From: Cupriavidus gilardii
Lineage (GTDB): Bacteria > Pseudomonadota > Gammaproteobacteria > Burkholderiales > Burkholderiaceae
Assembly: GCF_013314895.1 (NCBI RefSeq)
Contig: NZ_JABTYE010000009.1
Coordinates: 1 to 64,000, forward strand
Length of the DNA: 64,000 nt
Direction of reading: 5' to 3'
The first letter of the stretch is position 1; each line of letters opens with the position of its first letter. The notes under the pieces were generated by a model. That model was not told the origin of the DNA. It searched no databases and was given only the letters and a program-made list of their open reading frames with translations. Below, piece by piece: positions 49,345 to 57,743 of the stretch. Both the position numbers and the translations under genes were made by a program.

Positions 49345-50559
49345 ATGTCCGCCACTTATCTGACGCACGTTACCCTGGTGCTGCCCGATCGCGTGCTGCA
49401 AGACAGCGCGCTGCTGATCGAGGATGGCCGCATCGCCGCGATCGAGCCCGACCCCGCTTCGGTGCCGGCGCTTGCCAGCGTGATGGCGCTGCCGGGCTAC
49501 ACGGTAATGCCCGGCCTGATCGACGTCCATTGCGACGCGATCGAAAAGGAAGTGGAACCGCGCGCCAGCGTGCTGTTCCCGATGGATTTCGCGGTCGCGC
49601 AGGTCGACCGGCGCAATGCGGCGGCCGGCATCACGACGCCCTATCACGCACTGTCCTTCGCCAACAACCAGTTCGGCGTGCGCAACAACGACACGGCCGC
49701 CGCGCTGGTGCGCACCGTGGCGGCCTATCGTGACCATAGCCTGGTCGACAACCGCATCCACTGCCGCTATGAAGTGACCGATGCCGCCGCGGTGCCGGTG
49801 CTCGAAATGCTGATGCTGGAAGGGATCGTCGATCTGCTTTCGGTAATGGACCATTCGCCGGGACAGGGTCAGTTCAAGACCCTCGACGCGTACCTCGCCT
49901 ACATGATGGGCAATCACGGCATGAGCCGCGAGGAAGCGGCCGATGCCGCGGCCAAGAAGGTCGAACAGCGCGAAGGCGCGCACGAACGCGTCGGCCGGCT
50001 GCTGTCGAGGGCCCACGAGCTCGGCGTTCCGACCGCCAGCCACGACGACGACTCCGCGCAGCGGATCGCGGCGATGCAAGCCCTGGGCGTGCGCATGAGC
50101 GAGTTTCCGATCAACCTCGAGACCGCGCAGGCCGCCGCCGAACGCGCGTTGCCGACTATCCTCGGCGCCCCGAATGTGCTGCGCGGCCGCAGCCAGAGCG
50201 GTTCGATGCGCGCGATCGATGCGATTCAGGCGGGCGTGGGCCATATCCTCTGTTCGGACTACCAGCCTTCGACGCTGATCGCCGCTGCCTTTGCCGCGGC
50301 GCGCCTGGCAGACCTGCCGCTGAACGAGGCGGCCGCCCTGGTCACCGCCAATCCGGCGGACGCCTGCCAGTTGCACGATCGCGGCCGGCTGGCGCCGGGA
50401 CTGCGCGCGGACGTGATTGCGGTGGCCCATGTTGCCGGGCAACCGTTGGTCACACATACCTGGGTGGCGGGGCGGCTGGTGTTTGCCGCGGGGTATCGGG
50501 CCTTGCCGGACGGTGCGGGACGGCTGCAGACGCGCGAGAAGGTCTTCGAGGCGGCGTGA
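49345..50559 (+). CDS. phnM: Alpha-D-ribose 1-methylphosphonate 5-triphosphate diphosphatase PhnM
   Basis: A 404-residue amidohydrolase-superfamily enzyme that removes pyrophosphate from the ribosyl phosphonate triphosphate before PhnJ acts. Metal ligands are seen in GLIDVHCDAIEKEVEPR near residue 55, SHDDDSAQRI near residue 230 and LCSDYQPSTL near residue 310. ACGGAG lies upstream of the ATG. It closes the phnGHIJKLM operon, 69 bp after phnL. Confidence 0.95.
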   Translation: MSATYLTHVTLVLPDRVLQDSALLIEDGRIAAIEPDPASVPALASVMALPGYTVMPGLIDVHCDAIEKEVEPRASVLFPMDFAVAQVDRRNAAAGITTPYHALSFANNQFGVRNNDTAAALVRTVAAYRDHSLVDNRIHCRYEVTDAAAVPVLEMLMLEGIVDLLSVMDHSPGQGQFKTLDAYLAYMMGNHGMSREEAADAAAKKVEQREGAHERVGRLLSRAHELGVPTASHDDDSAQRIAAMQALGVRMSEFPINLETAQAAAERALPTILGAPNVLRGRSQSGSMRAIDAIQAGVGHILCSDYQPSTLIAAAFAAARLADLPLNEAAALVTANPADACQLHDRGRLAPGLRADVIAVAHVAGQPLVTHTWVAGRLVFAAGYRALPDGAGRLQTREKVFEAA

Positions 50560-50595
50560 ATCGCGCACGGCGCGAAGAGGCAGGTCCGGCCCGGG

Positions 50596-50712
50596 TCAGA
50601 ACGCCGTGCGGTCAGTCACCGAGCGAATGAAGTCGACCACCGGGGCCTGCCCGGACGCCAGGCAGTCCGCCCCGATCACCGGCTCCCGGAACGCCTCGGA
50701 GCCGTGGACCAT
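50596..50712 (-). pseudogene. Possible gene remnant, 38 codons
   Basis: A minus-strand frame starting MVHGSEAFREPVIGADCLAS and ending VVDFIRSVTDRTAF resembles the C-terminal end of a LysR effector domain (hydrophobic residues then a helix with DFIRSV). No upstream coding continuation fits, because the plus-strand flavodoxin gene begins 76 bp away. It may be a scrap of a lost regulator or chance. Confidence 0.2.
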
Positions 50713-50787
50713 GCGCCATGGCAGGCACGGCACGCCCGAGTCAGCGTGCTACATTGCCCTCGTCACCCCACCCGCCCACACGCACCG

Positions 50788-51279
50788 ATGAAGACGCTGC
50801 TGATCGTCTACCACACGATGACCGGAGGCACGCAGCAAATGGCCGAAGCCGCGGCCCACGCCGCGCAGACGCAGCCGGACATCGCGGTCCGGCTGCTCCG
50901 CGCCACCGAGGCGCAGCCCGACGATGTCCTGAATGCCGACGGCTATCTGTTCGCCACGCCGGAAAATCTCGCCGCAATGGCGGGGCTGATGAAGGACTTC
51001 TTCGACCGCTGCTATTACCCGGTCCTCGACCGCATCAATGGCCGCCCGTATGCCGTGATGATCTGCGCCGGCAGCGATGGCCAGAACGCGCTGCGGCAGA
51101 TCGACCGCATCGCGACCGGCTGGCGCCTGCGATCCGTGGCGCCGGGGCTGATCGTCTGCACGCATGCGCAGACGCCGGAGCGGATCCTCGCGCCCAAGCA
51201 GATTGGCGGCGAAGACCTCGCAAGATGCGCGGAGCTCGGGGAAGGAATGGCAAGCGGTCTGGCGCTGGGGGTGTTCTGA
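50788..51279 (+). CDS. Flavodoxin-like NAD(P)H-dependent oxidoreductase
   Basis: A 163-residue flavodoxin-fold protein. The FMN phosphate loop is YHTMTGGTQQMAEAA (the usual T-x-T-G-N pattern with small changes), and the second flavin loop is LFATPENLAAMAGLMKDFFDRC, where Trp/Pro-Glu-Asn is typical of NAD(P)H-dependent flavin reductases. The ATG follows a short upstream extension that reads poorly and was left out. It stands alone between phnM and the convergent hipA. Confidence 0.85.
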   Translation: MKTLLIVYHTMTGGTQQMAEAAAHAAQTQPDIAVRLLRATEAQPDDVLNADGYLFATPENLAAMAGLMKDFFDRCYYPVLDRINGRPYAVMICAGSDGQNALRQIDRIATGWRLRSVAPGLIVCTHAQTPERILAPKQIGGEDLARCAELGEGMASGLALGVF

Positions 51280-51307
51280 GGCAACGGATCTTGCGGCCTC
51301 GATCCAT

Positions 51308-52678
51308 TCAGAGCATGTCCGCCTTGACTCGACGGACCTGTTTTGCCATTTGCCCCATGCGGTCCGCCTGCGTCTCGACGAATCGGCAAATCCGCTTCAC
51401 GAGATCGCGCTCCCTGCCAACATAGACATCCGATTCGGCCAGCCGGGGCGCAATGCTGCTTCCCGCGGCAGCCATTCGTTCCATTTCACGCTGCAACAGA
51501 CTCAGGTTGACGCCGATACGGCTGCCGAAATCCGCCATCGCAAAGGGGGTCAACCCCTGCAATAGAAATTCGTCGCCATAAGCCATGGCCAGTTCCTGCT
51601 CGACGGCATCGCCATAGACTCCCACAGAAACGAGGTCGTACAGCGGTGCGGGGTGGATGCCGTTTGCGCTGACAAAGAAAGAGATGTTCTTTCCATGCGC
51701 ATCGCAGTTCCCAATCAGGATGTTGAGCAGCGCCCAGCGCAGCATGAAAAGACGCGCGGTGGCGGGCACCAAAAAATAGGGTGTCAGTGCAAACAGCCTC
51801 TCGAAGCTTGCGCCATCTCTGACATGCATGACGTCCCTGGTGCTGCCGAAGTTGCGCTCGTATTTGTAGCCCACTGGCAAATCCAACGCCTGGCATCCGT
51901 CAATGACGTGCAATCGCTGCACACGTCGTACCGTTTCGTTGTCCGCAAGCAGCGACACAATGCGATCGAAACGCTGGATCAGCAGTATGGGCGCAGGAAT
52001 CCGCCATATCTGGACCGGTGCAACGGGCAGGCCAATCTCCGCAGCGAGCGTCATGCAGTAGTGTTCGTTCGCGACGAGGCTTTCCCACTTCGCATTGATG
52101 GACTCCGGCTTCAGGATGTGGGTAGAGCTGAGGCGGCCCTCCGCCAACGCAACGCGGTCCCCTTCCACCAACACCTGCAACTTGTCCTGAAACCCTGCAA
52201 CAGAAAGCCGGACTCTGCCATCCCAGACAGGAAAGGGCACATCGCGATTGCGATCTGCAATGCGCTGATTCAGTTCCTCCCGCGTTATCTCGCGTTTTTC
52301 CGGTATCGCTTCGGCCTGCTGCTGTACCGGATCCGAGGAAGACTCATCCTCCGGCACAAAACTCAGCGCGCCAACCGGCTCCTTGCCGAGCAAGCGAATC
52401 AGCGCAAAGGTATTCGACTTCGCGATGTGATGATGCGCGGCGGCGACCTCCAGCGCCCTGCCCTCAGGCAATAGATTGGCAAGAAAGCGCGCCACAGTAT
52501 CTGGATCGCTCGGCTCTCCGCGCAGCGGCAGGTGTGGGGAAAGCGGAAACCGATCGTCGCGGTGAAGCCAGGCCGGGTCGTACGCGAAGGAGTAACGACC
52601 GGCCAGGCCGTGGTGGGGTTCGTAAGTCAGGCGCCCCACGGTCGCCTGCTCCGAAACCACACGGAGCGAGTAGGTCAT
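51308..52678 (-). CDS. hipA: HipA-family serine/threonine kinase toxin
   Basis: A 456-residue HipA-like kinase. The N-terminal HipA domain (FPLSPHLPLRGEPSDPDTVARFLANLLPEG) includes the conserved ANLLPEG. The kinase core shows the activation-region GFQDKLQV, ATP-binding ILKPES, the catalytic GNCDAHGKNISFF and metal-binding LYDLVSV. In E. coli HipA phosphorylates glutamyl-tRNA synthetase and causes persistence; the target here is unknown. Its start overlaps the hipB stop as ATGA, giving a coupled toxin-antitoxin pair. AT content is somewhat higher than in neighbours, which fits acquisition by transfer. Confidence 0.93.
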   Translation of the reverse strand: MTYSLRVVSEQATVGRLTYEPHHGLAGRYSFAYDPAWLHRDDRFPLSPHLPLRGEPSDPDTVARFLANLLPEGRALEVAAAHHHIAKSNTFALIRLLGKEPVGALSFVPEDESSSDPVQQQAEAIPEKREITREELNQRIADRNRDVPFPVWDGRVRLSVAGFQDKLQVLVEGDRVALAEGRLSSTHILKPESINAKWESLVANEHYCMTLAAEIGLPVAPVQIWRIPAPILLIQRFDRIVSLLADNETVRRVQRLHVIDGCQALDLPVGYKYERNFGSTRDVMHVRDGASFERLFALTPYFLVPATARLFMLRWALLNILIGNCDAHGKNISFFVSANGIHPAPLYDLVSVGVYGDAVEQELAMAYGDEFLLQGLTPFAMADFGSRIGVNLSLLQREMERMAAAGSSIAPRLAESDVYVGRERDLVKRICRFVETQADRMGQMAKQVRRVKADML

Positions 52679-52998
52679 GCGATGCCCTTGTCAGTGGAAT
52701 GCGCGGCGCGCTCGGCAAGTTGCTCCTCGACGAGCGAGGCGTCCCCCTTGGGCAGGACAAGCATCTTCAGGCCCAAGCCGTCCAGCACCTTCATCAGGCT
52801 GTCCAGACCGACGGACTTGCCGTTCTCCAAACGGGACAGCAGATCCTTCGACACCCCAAGCAAATCGGCCGCATCGTCGATCCGCAGCTGTCCCCGGGCG
52901 CGCTGACTGCGCACCAGCGCGCCGAGCGATTCCAGAGTTTCCACCACCGGACTCAAGGAGTCGTCGGGCAGCGGCAGTTTTCTCACCATGGTTGACAT
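52675..52998 (-). CDS. hipB: HipB-family antitoxin with HTH_XRE domain
   Basis: A 107-residue antitoxin. The Cro/C1-type HTH spans about 35-85: LVRSQRARGQLRIDDAADLLGVS then KDLLSRLENGKSV. The C-terminal tail (EEQLAERAAHSTDKGIA) would contact HipA. No start has a good ribosome site; the ATG giving MSTMVRK was chosen to match family length, with another ATG three codons later and an open extension upstream. It should repress its own operon through the inverted repeats upstream. Confidence 0.9.
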   Translation of the reverse strand: MSTMVRKLPLPDDSLSPVVETLESLGALVRSQRARGQLRIDDAADLLGVSKDLLSRLENGKSVGLDSLMKVLDGLGLKMLVLPKGDASLVEEQLAERAAHSTDKGIA

Positions 52999-53044
52999 TC
53001 CGAGATCGAGAAACGACGCCGCCTGCTGCGGCACGACTCTATAG

Positions 53045-53208
53045 TTCCGAAATAGGCGGAATAATGCACCAACGCTCAAACCGTACCACATTATTCCGCG
53101 ATTTCAATGAACAATCAGCTAGAGTGCGCAGAAGCGTCCATAATTCCTAATTTTGCGGAACTAAACGGGCCAAGCCCGAATCGCGACTATCGTTCCTGAA
53201 ATGCGGAA
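53045..53208. promoter_or_regulatory. Array of inverted repeats upstream of hipBA (candidate HipB operators)
   Basis: Three sites share the form TTCCN-N6/7-CGGAA: TTCCGAAATAGGCGGAA (53045-53061), TTCCTAATTTTGCGGAA (53144-53160) and TTCCTGAAATGCGGAA (53193-53208, spacer one base shorter). A half-site TTCCG is at 53094-53098 within a spaced repeat GCGGAATAATG...CATTATTCCGC. HipB-type repressors bind multiple inverted repeats upstream of hipBA. Confidence 0.6.
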
Positions 53209-53236
53209 CAAAGGCGGGCAGTGCCCGCGCCCTTGT

Positions 53237-54130
53237 TCACTGCGTCGATGACGTCCGCTCGAGCAATTCCCGCACCGTGGCCGCCACCCGATGCGGATTG
53301 CCCCGCCGCCAGACAAGATGCAGTTCCACATCCAGTCCCACCTGATCGTCGATCGGCCGGAATCGCACACCTGCATAGCCGAGCCGCCATGCCGACTGCG
53401 GCACCAGTGCGAGGCCCATGCCGGCATCGACCAGCGACAGGATCGAATGCGTATGGCTAAGCGTCTGCACCGTCTCGGGCGCGACGCCTTCCGCACGCAG
53501 GCGGCCGGCCACGATCTCGTACAGATAGCGCGACTCCGAGCGGCAGAACTCGATGAATGGCTGGCCTTCGAGCGCCGACAACGGCAGCCGGTCGGCCTGC
53601 AGCAGCGGGTGTCCGACCGGCGCGGCCAGGACGAACGGCTCGCGCAGCAGCGGCGCCGATTCGACGAAGCTGCGCGGCGCGAACGGTCGCACCAGGCCCA
53701 GTTCGATACGGTCGGCGGCGATGGCCTCCAGCTGCGCATCGGTCTGCATTTCCCGCAGCGACACGTGGACCTCCGGCAGGCTGGCGCGAATTGCGCCGAG
53801 CAATTGCGGCAGCAGCGCGAAGCTTGCCGCCGGAATGAATCCCATGGACACGCTGCCGGCATCGGCGCGCATCGCCCGGCGCGCGGCGAGTTTGGCCGCC
53901 TGGCTGCGGCGCAGGATGTCCTCGGCCTCGCGCAGGAAGATCGCGCCCGCCGGCGTCAGGCGCACCGCACCGCCCGAACGATCGAGCAATTGCACGCCCA
54001 CCTCATGTTCGAGCAGCTGGATATGCCGCGTCAGGGGCGGCTGTGTCATGTTCAGCAAGGCGGCCGCGCGGCCGAAATGCAGTTCGGTCGCGACGGCCAC
54101 AAAGCTGCGCAGATGAGATAGCTGGAACAC
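53237..54130 (-). CDS. LysR-family transcriptional regulator
   Basis: A 297-residue LysR protein. The HTH is LHFGRAAALLNMTQPPLTRHIQLLEHEVG followed by the wing LLDRSGGAVRLTPAG, of the branch with MTQPPLSR-type recognition helices. The effector domain begins GSVSMGFIPAASFALLPQLL. A perfect inverted repeat stands directly before its ATG. It is divergent from the aldolase-type enzyme, Bug and aldehyde dehydrogenase operon and should regulate it. Confidence 0.92.
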   Translation of the reverse strand: MFQLSHLRSFVAVATELHFGRAAALLNMTQPPLTRHIQLLEHEVGVQLLDRSGGAVRLTPAGAIFLREAEDILRRSQAAKLAARRAMRADAGSVSMGFIPAASFALLPQLLGAIRASLPEVHVSLREMQTDAQLEAIAADRIELGLVRPFAPRSFVESAPLLREPFVLAAPVGHPLLQADRLPLSALEGQPFIEFCRSESRYLYEIVAGRLRAEGVAPETVQTLSHTHSILSLVDAGMGLALVPQSAWRLGYAGVRFRPIDDQVGLDVELHLVWRRGNPHRVAATVRELLERTSSTQ

Positions 54131-54131
54131 G

Positions 54132-54146
54132 ATTCAAATCTTGAAT
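54132..54146. promoter_or_regulatory. Candidate LysR box
   Basis: ATTCAA-ATC-TTGAAT is a perfect inverted repeat with an internal T-N11-A, one base from the LysR start codon and 85 bp before the divergent operon. A bound regulator would directly block its own gene. Confidence 0.5.
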
Positions 54147-54231
54147 TGGGTAATCGCCAGTTTGGATTGGACGGCGGGACCGGTGGCTTTCTACAGTAGC
54201 GCCTCTCATGTCCATTCCATCAGGAGTTCAA

Positions 54232-55149
54232 GTGGCGACTTTCGAAGGTTCCGCGCTGCGCGAGGCGCTCAATGGCATTTCCGGAATCCTGGTCACGCCG
54301 TTCGACGCGAATGATACCGTCTCGCCGGGCCCGCTTTCGGCCGTGGTCGACCGGGCCGTCGACGCCGGCGTGCATGTGCTCGTCGCCAATGGCAATACCA
54401 GCGAGTTCTACGGCCTGCGCGAGCAGGAGGCGGTGCGCATGGTCCATGCCGCCGCCGAATGCGTGGCCGGCCGGGTGCCGCTGCTGGCGGGTGTCGGCCG
54501 CAGCGTGCACGAAGCCTGCGCGCTCGCCCGCGCCTCTCGCGAAGCCGGCGCCGACGCGCTGATGATCCATCAGCCGCCCGATCCCTTCGTCGCGCCGCGC
54601 GGCGTGGTCGCTTACGTACAGAAGATCGCCGAGGCCGCCCAGGGGCTGCCGCTGGTGCTCTATCTGCGCAACGACAACATCGGCCTGGCCGCCATCGAGG
54701 CGCTGTGCCGCATCCCCGAGGTCGTCGGCGTCAAGTGGGCCTCCCCGACGCCGATGGTGCTGGCCGAAGCGATCCGCCGCACCGCGGATCGCGGTCTGGC
54801 CTGGGTTGGGGGACTGGCCGAAGTCTGGGCGCCGCCCTTCTATGCGGTGGGCGCACGCGGCTTTACCTCCGGCCTGATCAACGTGATGCCCGAACGCTCG
54901 GTGGCGATCCACCGCGCGCTGGAAGACGGCGATCATGCGGTGGCAATGCGCCTGATCGGCGAGATGCTGCCCTTCGAGGACCTGCGCGCGCAGGAGAACA
55001 ACGGCACCAACGTCACGGTCGTCAAGGCAGCGCTGCAGCTGATGGGCAACGACTGCGGCGCCGCACGGCCGCCCTCGGCGTGGCCGCTGGCCGACGCGCA
55101 GCAGCGTCGCCTGCACGAGCTGATGTCCGGCTGGGGGCTTGCGCGCTGA
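54232..55149 (+). CDS. Dihydrodipicolinate synthase (DapA) family aldolase/dehydratase
   Basis: A 305-residue TIM-barrel Schiff-base enzyme of the DapA/NAL family. Lys168 in VVGVKWAS forms the Schiff base, Tyr144 in LVLYLRN is the proton relay, and GNTSEFYGL near residue 54 replaces the usual GTTGE carboxylate loop. GTG was taken as start because AGGAG stands 5 nt upstream and GISGILVTPFD then falls at the expected distance; an ATG eight codons earlier is possible. With an aldehyde dehydrogenase two genes on, a keto-deoxy-sugar-acid dehydratase or an aldolase making an aldehyde is likelier than lysine synthesis. Confidence 0.88.
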   Translation: MATFEGSALREALNGISGILVTPFDANDTVSPGPLSAVVDRAVDAGVHVLVANGNTSEFYGLREQEAVRMVHAAAECVAGRVPLLAGVGRSVHEACALARASREAGADALMIHQPPDPFVAPRGVVAYVQKIAEAAQGLPLVLYLRNDNIGLAAIEALCRIPEVVGVKWASPTPMVLAEAIRRTADRGLAWVGGLAEVWAPPFYAVGARGFTSGLINVMPERSVAIHRALEDGDHAVAMRLIGEMLPFEDLRAQENNGTNVTVVKAALQLMGNDCGAARPPSAWPLADAQQRRLHELMSGWGLAR

Positions 55150-55202
55150 TTCTGCGCCGATTCTGCGCCGATTCTGCGCTGACTCTGCGCTGACTCTGCG
55201 CC
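55148..55202. repeat. Five 11-bp tandem repeats after the aldolase-family gene
   Basis: GATTCTGCGCC is repeated five times with small changes (GACTCTGCGCT in later units). The first unit begins inside the stop codon of the gene. It separates this gene from the Bug gene. Confidence 0.85.
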
Positions 55203-55286
55203 GATCCCATCGCGGGCGCTCGCCCGCTTCGTACCCAAGGGGACCGGCGCGTCCCCCACTACAAGAACTTTCATTGGAGACCAACC

Positions 55287-56246
55287 ATGCCATTTCGTCG
55301 CACCCTGCTCGCCTTCTGCGCCTTCGCCTCGCTGACGGGCGGCGCCCTCGCGGAGACCTATCCCGCCCGTCCCATCACCATCGTGATCGGCTCCAGCCCC
55401 GGCAGCGCCACCGACGGCCTGGCCCGCGCGCTCGGCAATGAGGTGACCCGGCTGACCGGCCAGGCCGTGGTGATCGAGAACCGTGCCGGCGCCATGGGCG
55501 GAATTGCCGCGCAGACCGTGGCCCGCGCGAAGCCTGACGGCTATACGCTGTTCATGACGACCAACACCACGCAGGCCGCCAATCCGCACCTGCTGAAGAA
55601 GCTGCCCTACGATCCGATCAAGGATTTCACGCCGGTTTCGATGCTGACCAAGGGCTACCAGCTGCTGGTGGTCAATCAGAACGTCAAGGCCAACAGCGTC
55701 GCCGAACTGGTCGCACTGGCGAAAAAGGAGCCGGGCAAGCTGACCTACGGTTCGGGCAGCTCGTCGGCACGCGTCGCGGCCGAGCTGTTCCAGCAGATGA
55801 GCGGCACCGAGATGACGCACGTTCCCTACAAGGCGAATCCCCCGGCGGTGGTGGATCTGGTCGCGGGCCAGACCGATCTGATGATCGTCGACCTGCCCGC
55901 CAGTCTGCCGCAGGTGCGCTCCGGCAAGCTGCGTGCGCTGGGCTTCAGTGGCCCCAAGCGCTCGGCCCTGGTGCCCAACGTGCCCACCATCGCCGACACG
56001 CTGCCGGGCTATGAAGCCGGCTACTGGAACGCGCTGTATGCCCCTGCCAACACGCCGCAACCGGTGGTGCAGCGACTGACCGAGCTGGTCCATCGTGCGC
56101 TGGCCACGCCGAGCGTGCGGCAGGTCGTGGAGCAAAGCGGCCAGGAAATCGCGCTGTCGAGCCCCGAGGAGCTCGGCCGCTTCCAGCTCGCGGAACTCGA
56201 TCGGTGGGGCCGCATCATCCGCACCGCCGGCATCGAGAAGGAATAA
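55287..56246 (+). CDS. Bug/TctC-family periplasmic solute receptor
   Basis: A 319-residue Bug receptor. The signal peptide ends GGALAE, followed by TYPARPITIVIGSSPGSATDGLAR; later blocks are VIENRAGAMGG, AKPDGYTLFM and VPNVPTIADTLPGYEAG. TGGAGA lies upstream of the ATG. It is in the operon with the DapA-family enzyme and the aldehyde dehydrogenase, so it may deliver their sugar-acid or keto-acid substrate. Confidence 0.92.
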   Translation: MPFRRTLLAFCAFASLTGGALAETYPARPITIVIGSSPGSATDGLARALGNEVTRLTGQAVVIENRAGAMGGIAAQTVARAKPDGYTLFMTTNTTQAANPHLLKKLPYDPIKDFTPVSMLTKGYQLLVVNQNVKANSVAELVALAKKEPGKLTYGSGSSSARVAAELFQQMSGTEMTHVPYKANPPAVVDLVAGQTDLMIVDLPASLPQVRSGKLRALGFSGPKRSALVPNVPTIADTLPGYEAGYWNALYAPANTPQPVVQRLTELVHRALATPSVRQVVEQSGQEIALSSPEELGRFQLAELDRWGRIIRTAGIEKE

Positions 56247-56297
56247 GCCGTGCGCGGCGCCGACCGGCGCCGCGCTCTCGCCAACAAGGAAGCCACC

Positions 56298-57728
56298 GTG
56301 AAATCGCACTACATCGCCGGCGAATGGGTCGCCGGCACCGACAGCAGCGCTAACGTCAACCCGTCCGACCTGTCGGACATCATCGACCACTACGCGCAGG
56401 GCGATGCCGCCCTCGTCGATCAGGCGGTGCAGGCCGCGCGGCAGGCCTTCGGCAAGTGGTCGCTGTCGACGCCGCAGCAGCGCTTCGACGTGCTGGATTT
56501 CGTCGGCAACGAGCTGCTGCAGCGTCGTGCCGAACTCGGCGACCTGCTGGCGCGGGAGGAAGGCAAGACGCTGCCGGAAGCGACCGGCGAGGTAGTCCGT
56601 GCCGCGCAGATATTCAAGTTCTTCGCGGGTGAGGCACTCCGGACGGCAGGCGAGGTGTTGCCCTCCGTACGCCCCGGCATCGGAGTGGAGGTGACCCGCG
56701 AGCCCATCGGCGTGGTCGCGCTGATTGCGCCGTGGAACTTCCCGATCGCGATTCCCGCGTGGAAGATCGCGCCGGCGCTGGCCTACGGCAATTGCGTGGT
56801 GTTCAAGCCGGCGGAGCTGGTGCCGGGCTCGAGCTGGGCGCTTGCCGAGATTCTGAGCCGCTCCGGTCTGCCGGCCGGCGCCTTCAACCTCGTGATGGGC
56901 CGCGGTCGCGCTGTCGGTCAGCGCATGGTCGAACATCCGCAGGTCGATGCGATCAGCTTCACGGGTTCGGTGCCAACCGGGCGAAGCATCGCCGCGCAGG
57001 CCTGCCAGCGCATGGCGAAGTTCCAGCTGGAAATGGGCGGCAAGAACCCGCTGGTGGTCACCGACGACGCCGATCTCGAACTCGCAGTCGAGGTCGCGCT
57101 GCAGGGCTCGTTCTATTCGACGGGCCAGCGTTGCACCGCATCGAGCCGGATCATCGTCACGCAGGGCATCCACGACCGCTTCGTCGCCCGCCTCGCTGAG
57201 CGTACCGCGGCGCTGGTGGTCGGCGACGCCCGCGACGCCGGCACGCAGATCGGCCCGGTGGTCGACGCGCGCCAGCTGGAGCAGGACGAGCGCTATATCG
57301 CCATCGGCAAGGAAGAAGGCGCGCGGCTGGTGTGCGGCGGCGAGCGGCTGTCGCTGGACAAGGACGGCTTCTACCTGAGCCCGGCGCTGTTCGTCGACTG
57401 CAGCAACGACATGCGGATCGCGCGCGAGGAGATCTTCGGGCCGGTGGCAGCAGTGATCGCGGCACGCGACTACGACGAGGCGCTGGCACTCGCCAACGAT
57501 ACCGAATTCGGCCTGTCCGCCGGGATCTGCACCACCTCGCTGAAGCTGGCCACGCATTTCAAGCGCCACGCACAGGCGGGCATGGTGATGGTCAATGCGC
57601 CGACGGCTGGCGTGGATTTCCACGTGCCGTTCGGCGGCCGCAAGGGTTCGAGCTATGGCCCGCGCGAACAAGGGCGGTATGCGCAGGAGTTCTATACGGC
57701 GGTCAAGACGGCGTATACCGCGGCTTGA
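56298..57728 (+). CDS. NAD(P)-dependent aldehyde dehydrogenase
   Basis: A 476-residue aldehyde dehydrogenase. Catalytic Cys279 lies in STGQRCTASSR, Glu245 in LEMGGKNPL, Asn147 in APWNFPIAIPAWK, and the cofactor loop FTGSVPTGR is present. GTG with AAGGAAG upstream was preferred to an upstream ATG. The pattern is close to 2,5-dioxopentanoate (alpha-ketoglutarate semialdehyde) dehydrogenases, which together with a DapA-family dehydratase convert keto-deoxy-glucarate to 2-oxoglutarate. The exact substrate is not certain. Confidence 0.92.
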   Translation: MKSHYIAGEWVAGTDSSANVNPSDLSDIIDHYAQGDAALVDQAVQAARQAFGKWSLSTPQQRFDVLDFVGNELLQRRAELGDLLAREEGKTLPEATGEVVRAAQIFKFFAGEALRTAGEVLPSVRPGIGVEVTREPIGVVALIAPWNFPIAIPAWKIAPALAYGNCVVFKPAELVPGSSWALAEILSRSGLPAGAFNLVMGRGRAVGQRMVEHPQVDAISFTGSVPTGRSIAAQACQRMAKFQLEMGGKNPLVVTDDADLELAVEVALQGSFYSTGQRCTASSRIIVTQGIHDRFVARLAERTAALVVGDARDAGTQIGPVVDARQLEQDERYIAIGKEEGARLVCGGERLSLDKDGFYLSPALFVDCSNDMRIAREEIFGPVAAVIAARDYDEALALANDTEFGLSAGICTTSLKLATHFKRHAQAGMVMVNAPTAGVDFHVPFGGRKGSSYGPREQGRYAQEFYTAVKTAYTAA

Positions 57729-57743
57729 CGCCCTGATCGCCCT

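Noticed and set aside
54232..55149. Housekeeping dihydrodipicolinate synthase (dapA)
   Set aside because: The carboxylate loop is GNTSEF rather than GTTGE, and the gene sits in a catabolic operon with a Bug receptor and an aldehyde dehydrogenase.
54933..57671. A 912-codon minus-strand frame
   Set aside because: It covers the Bug and aldehyde dehydrogenase genes in antisense; the plus-strand products have full catalytic motifs, the minus-strand product has none.
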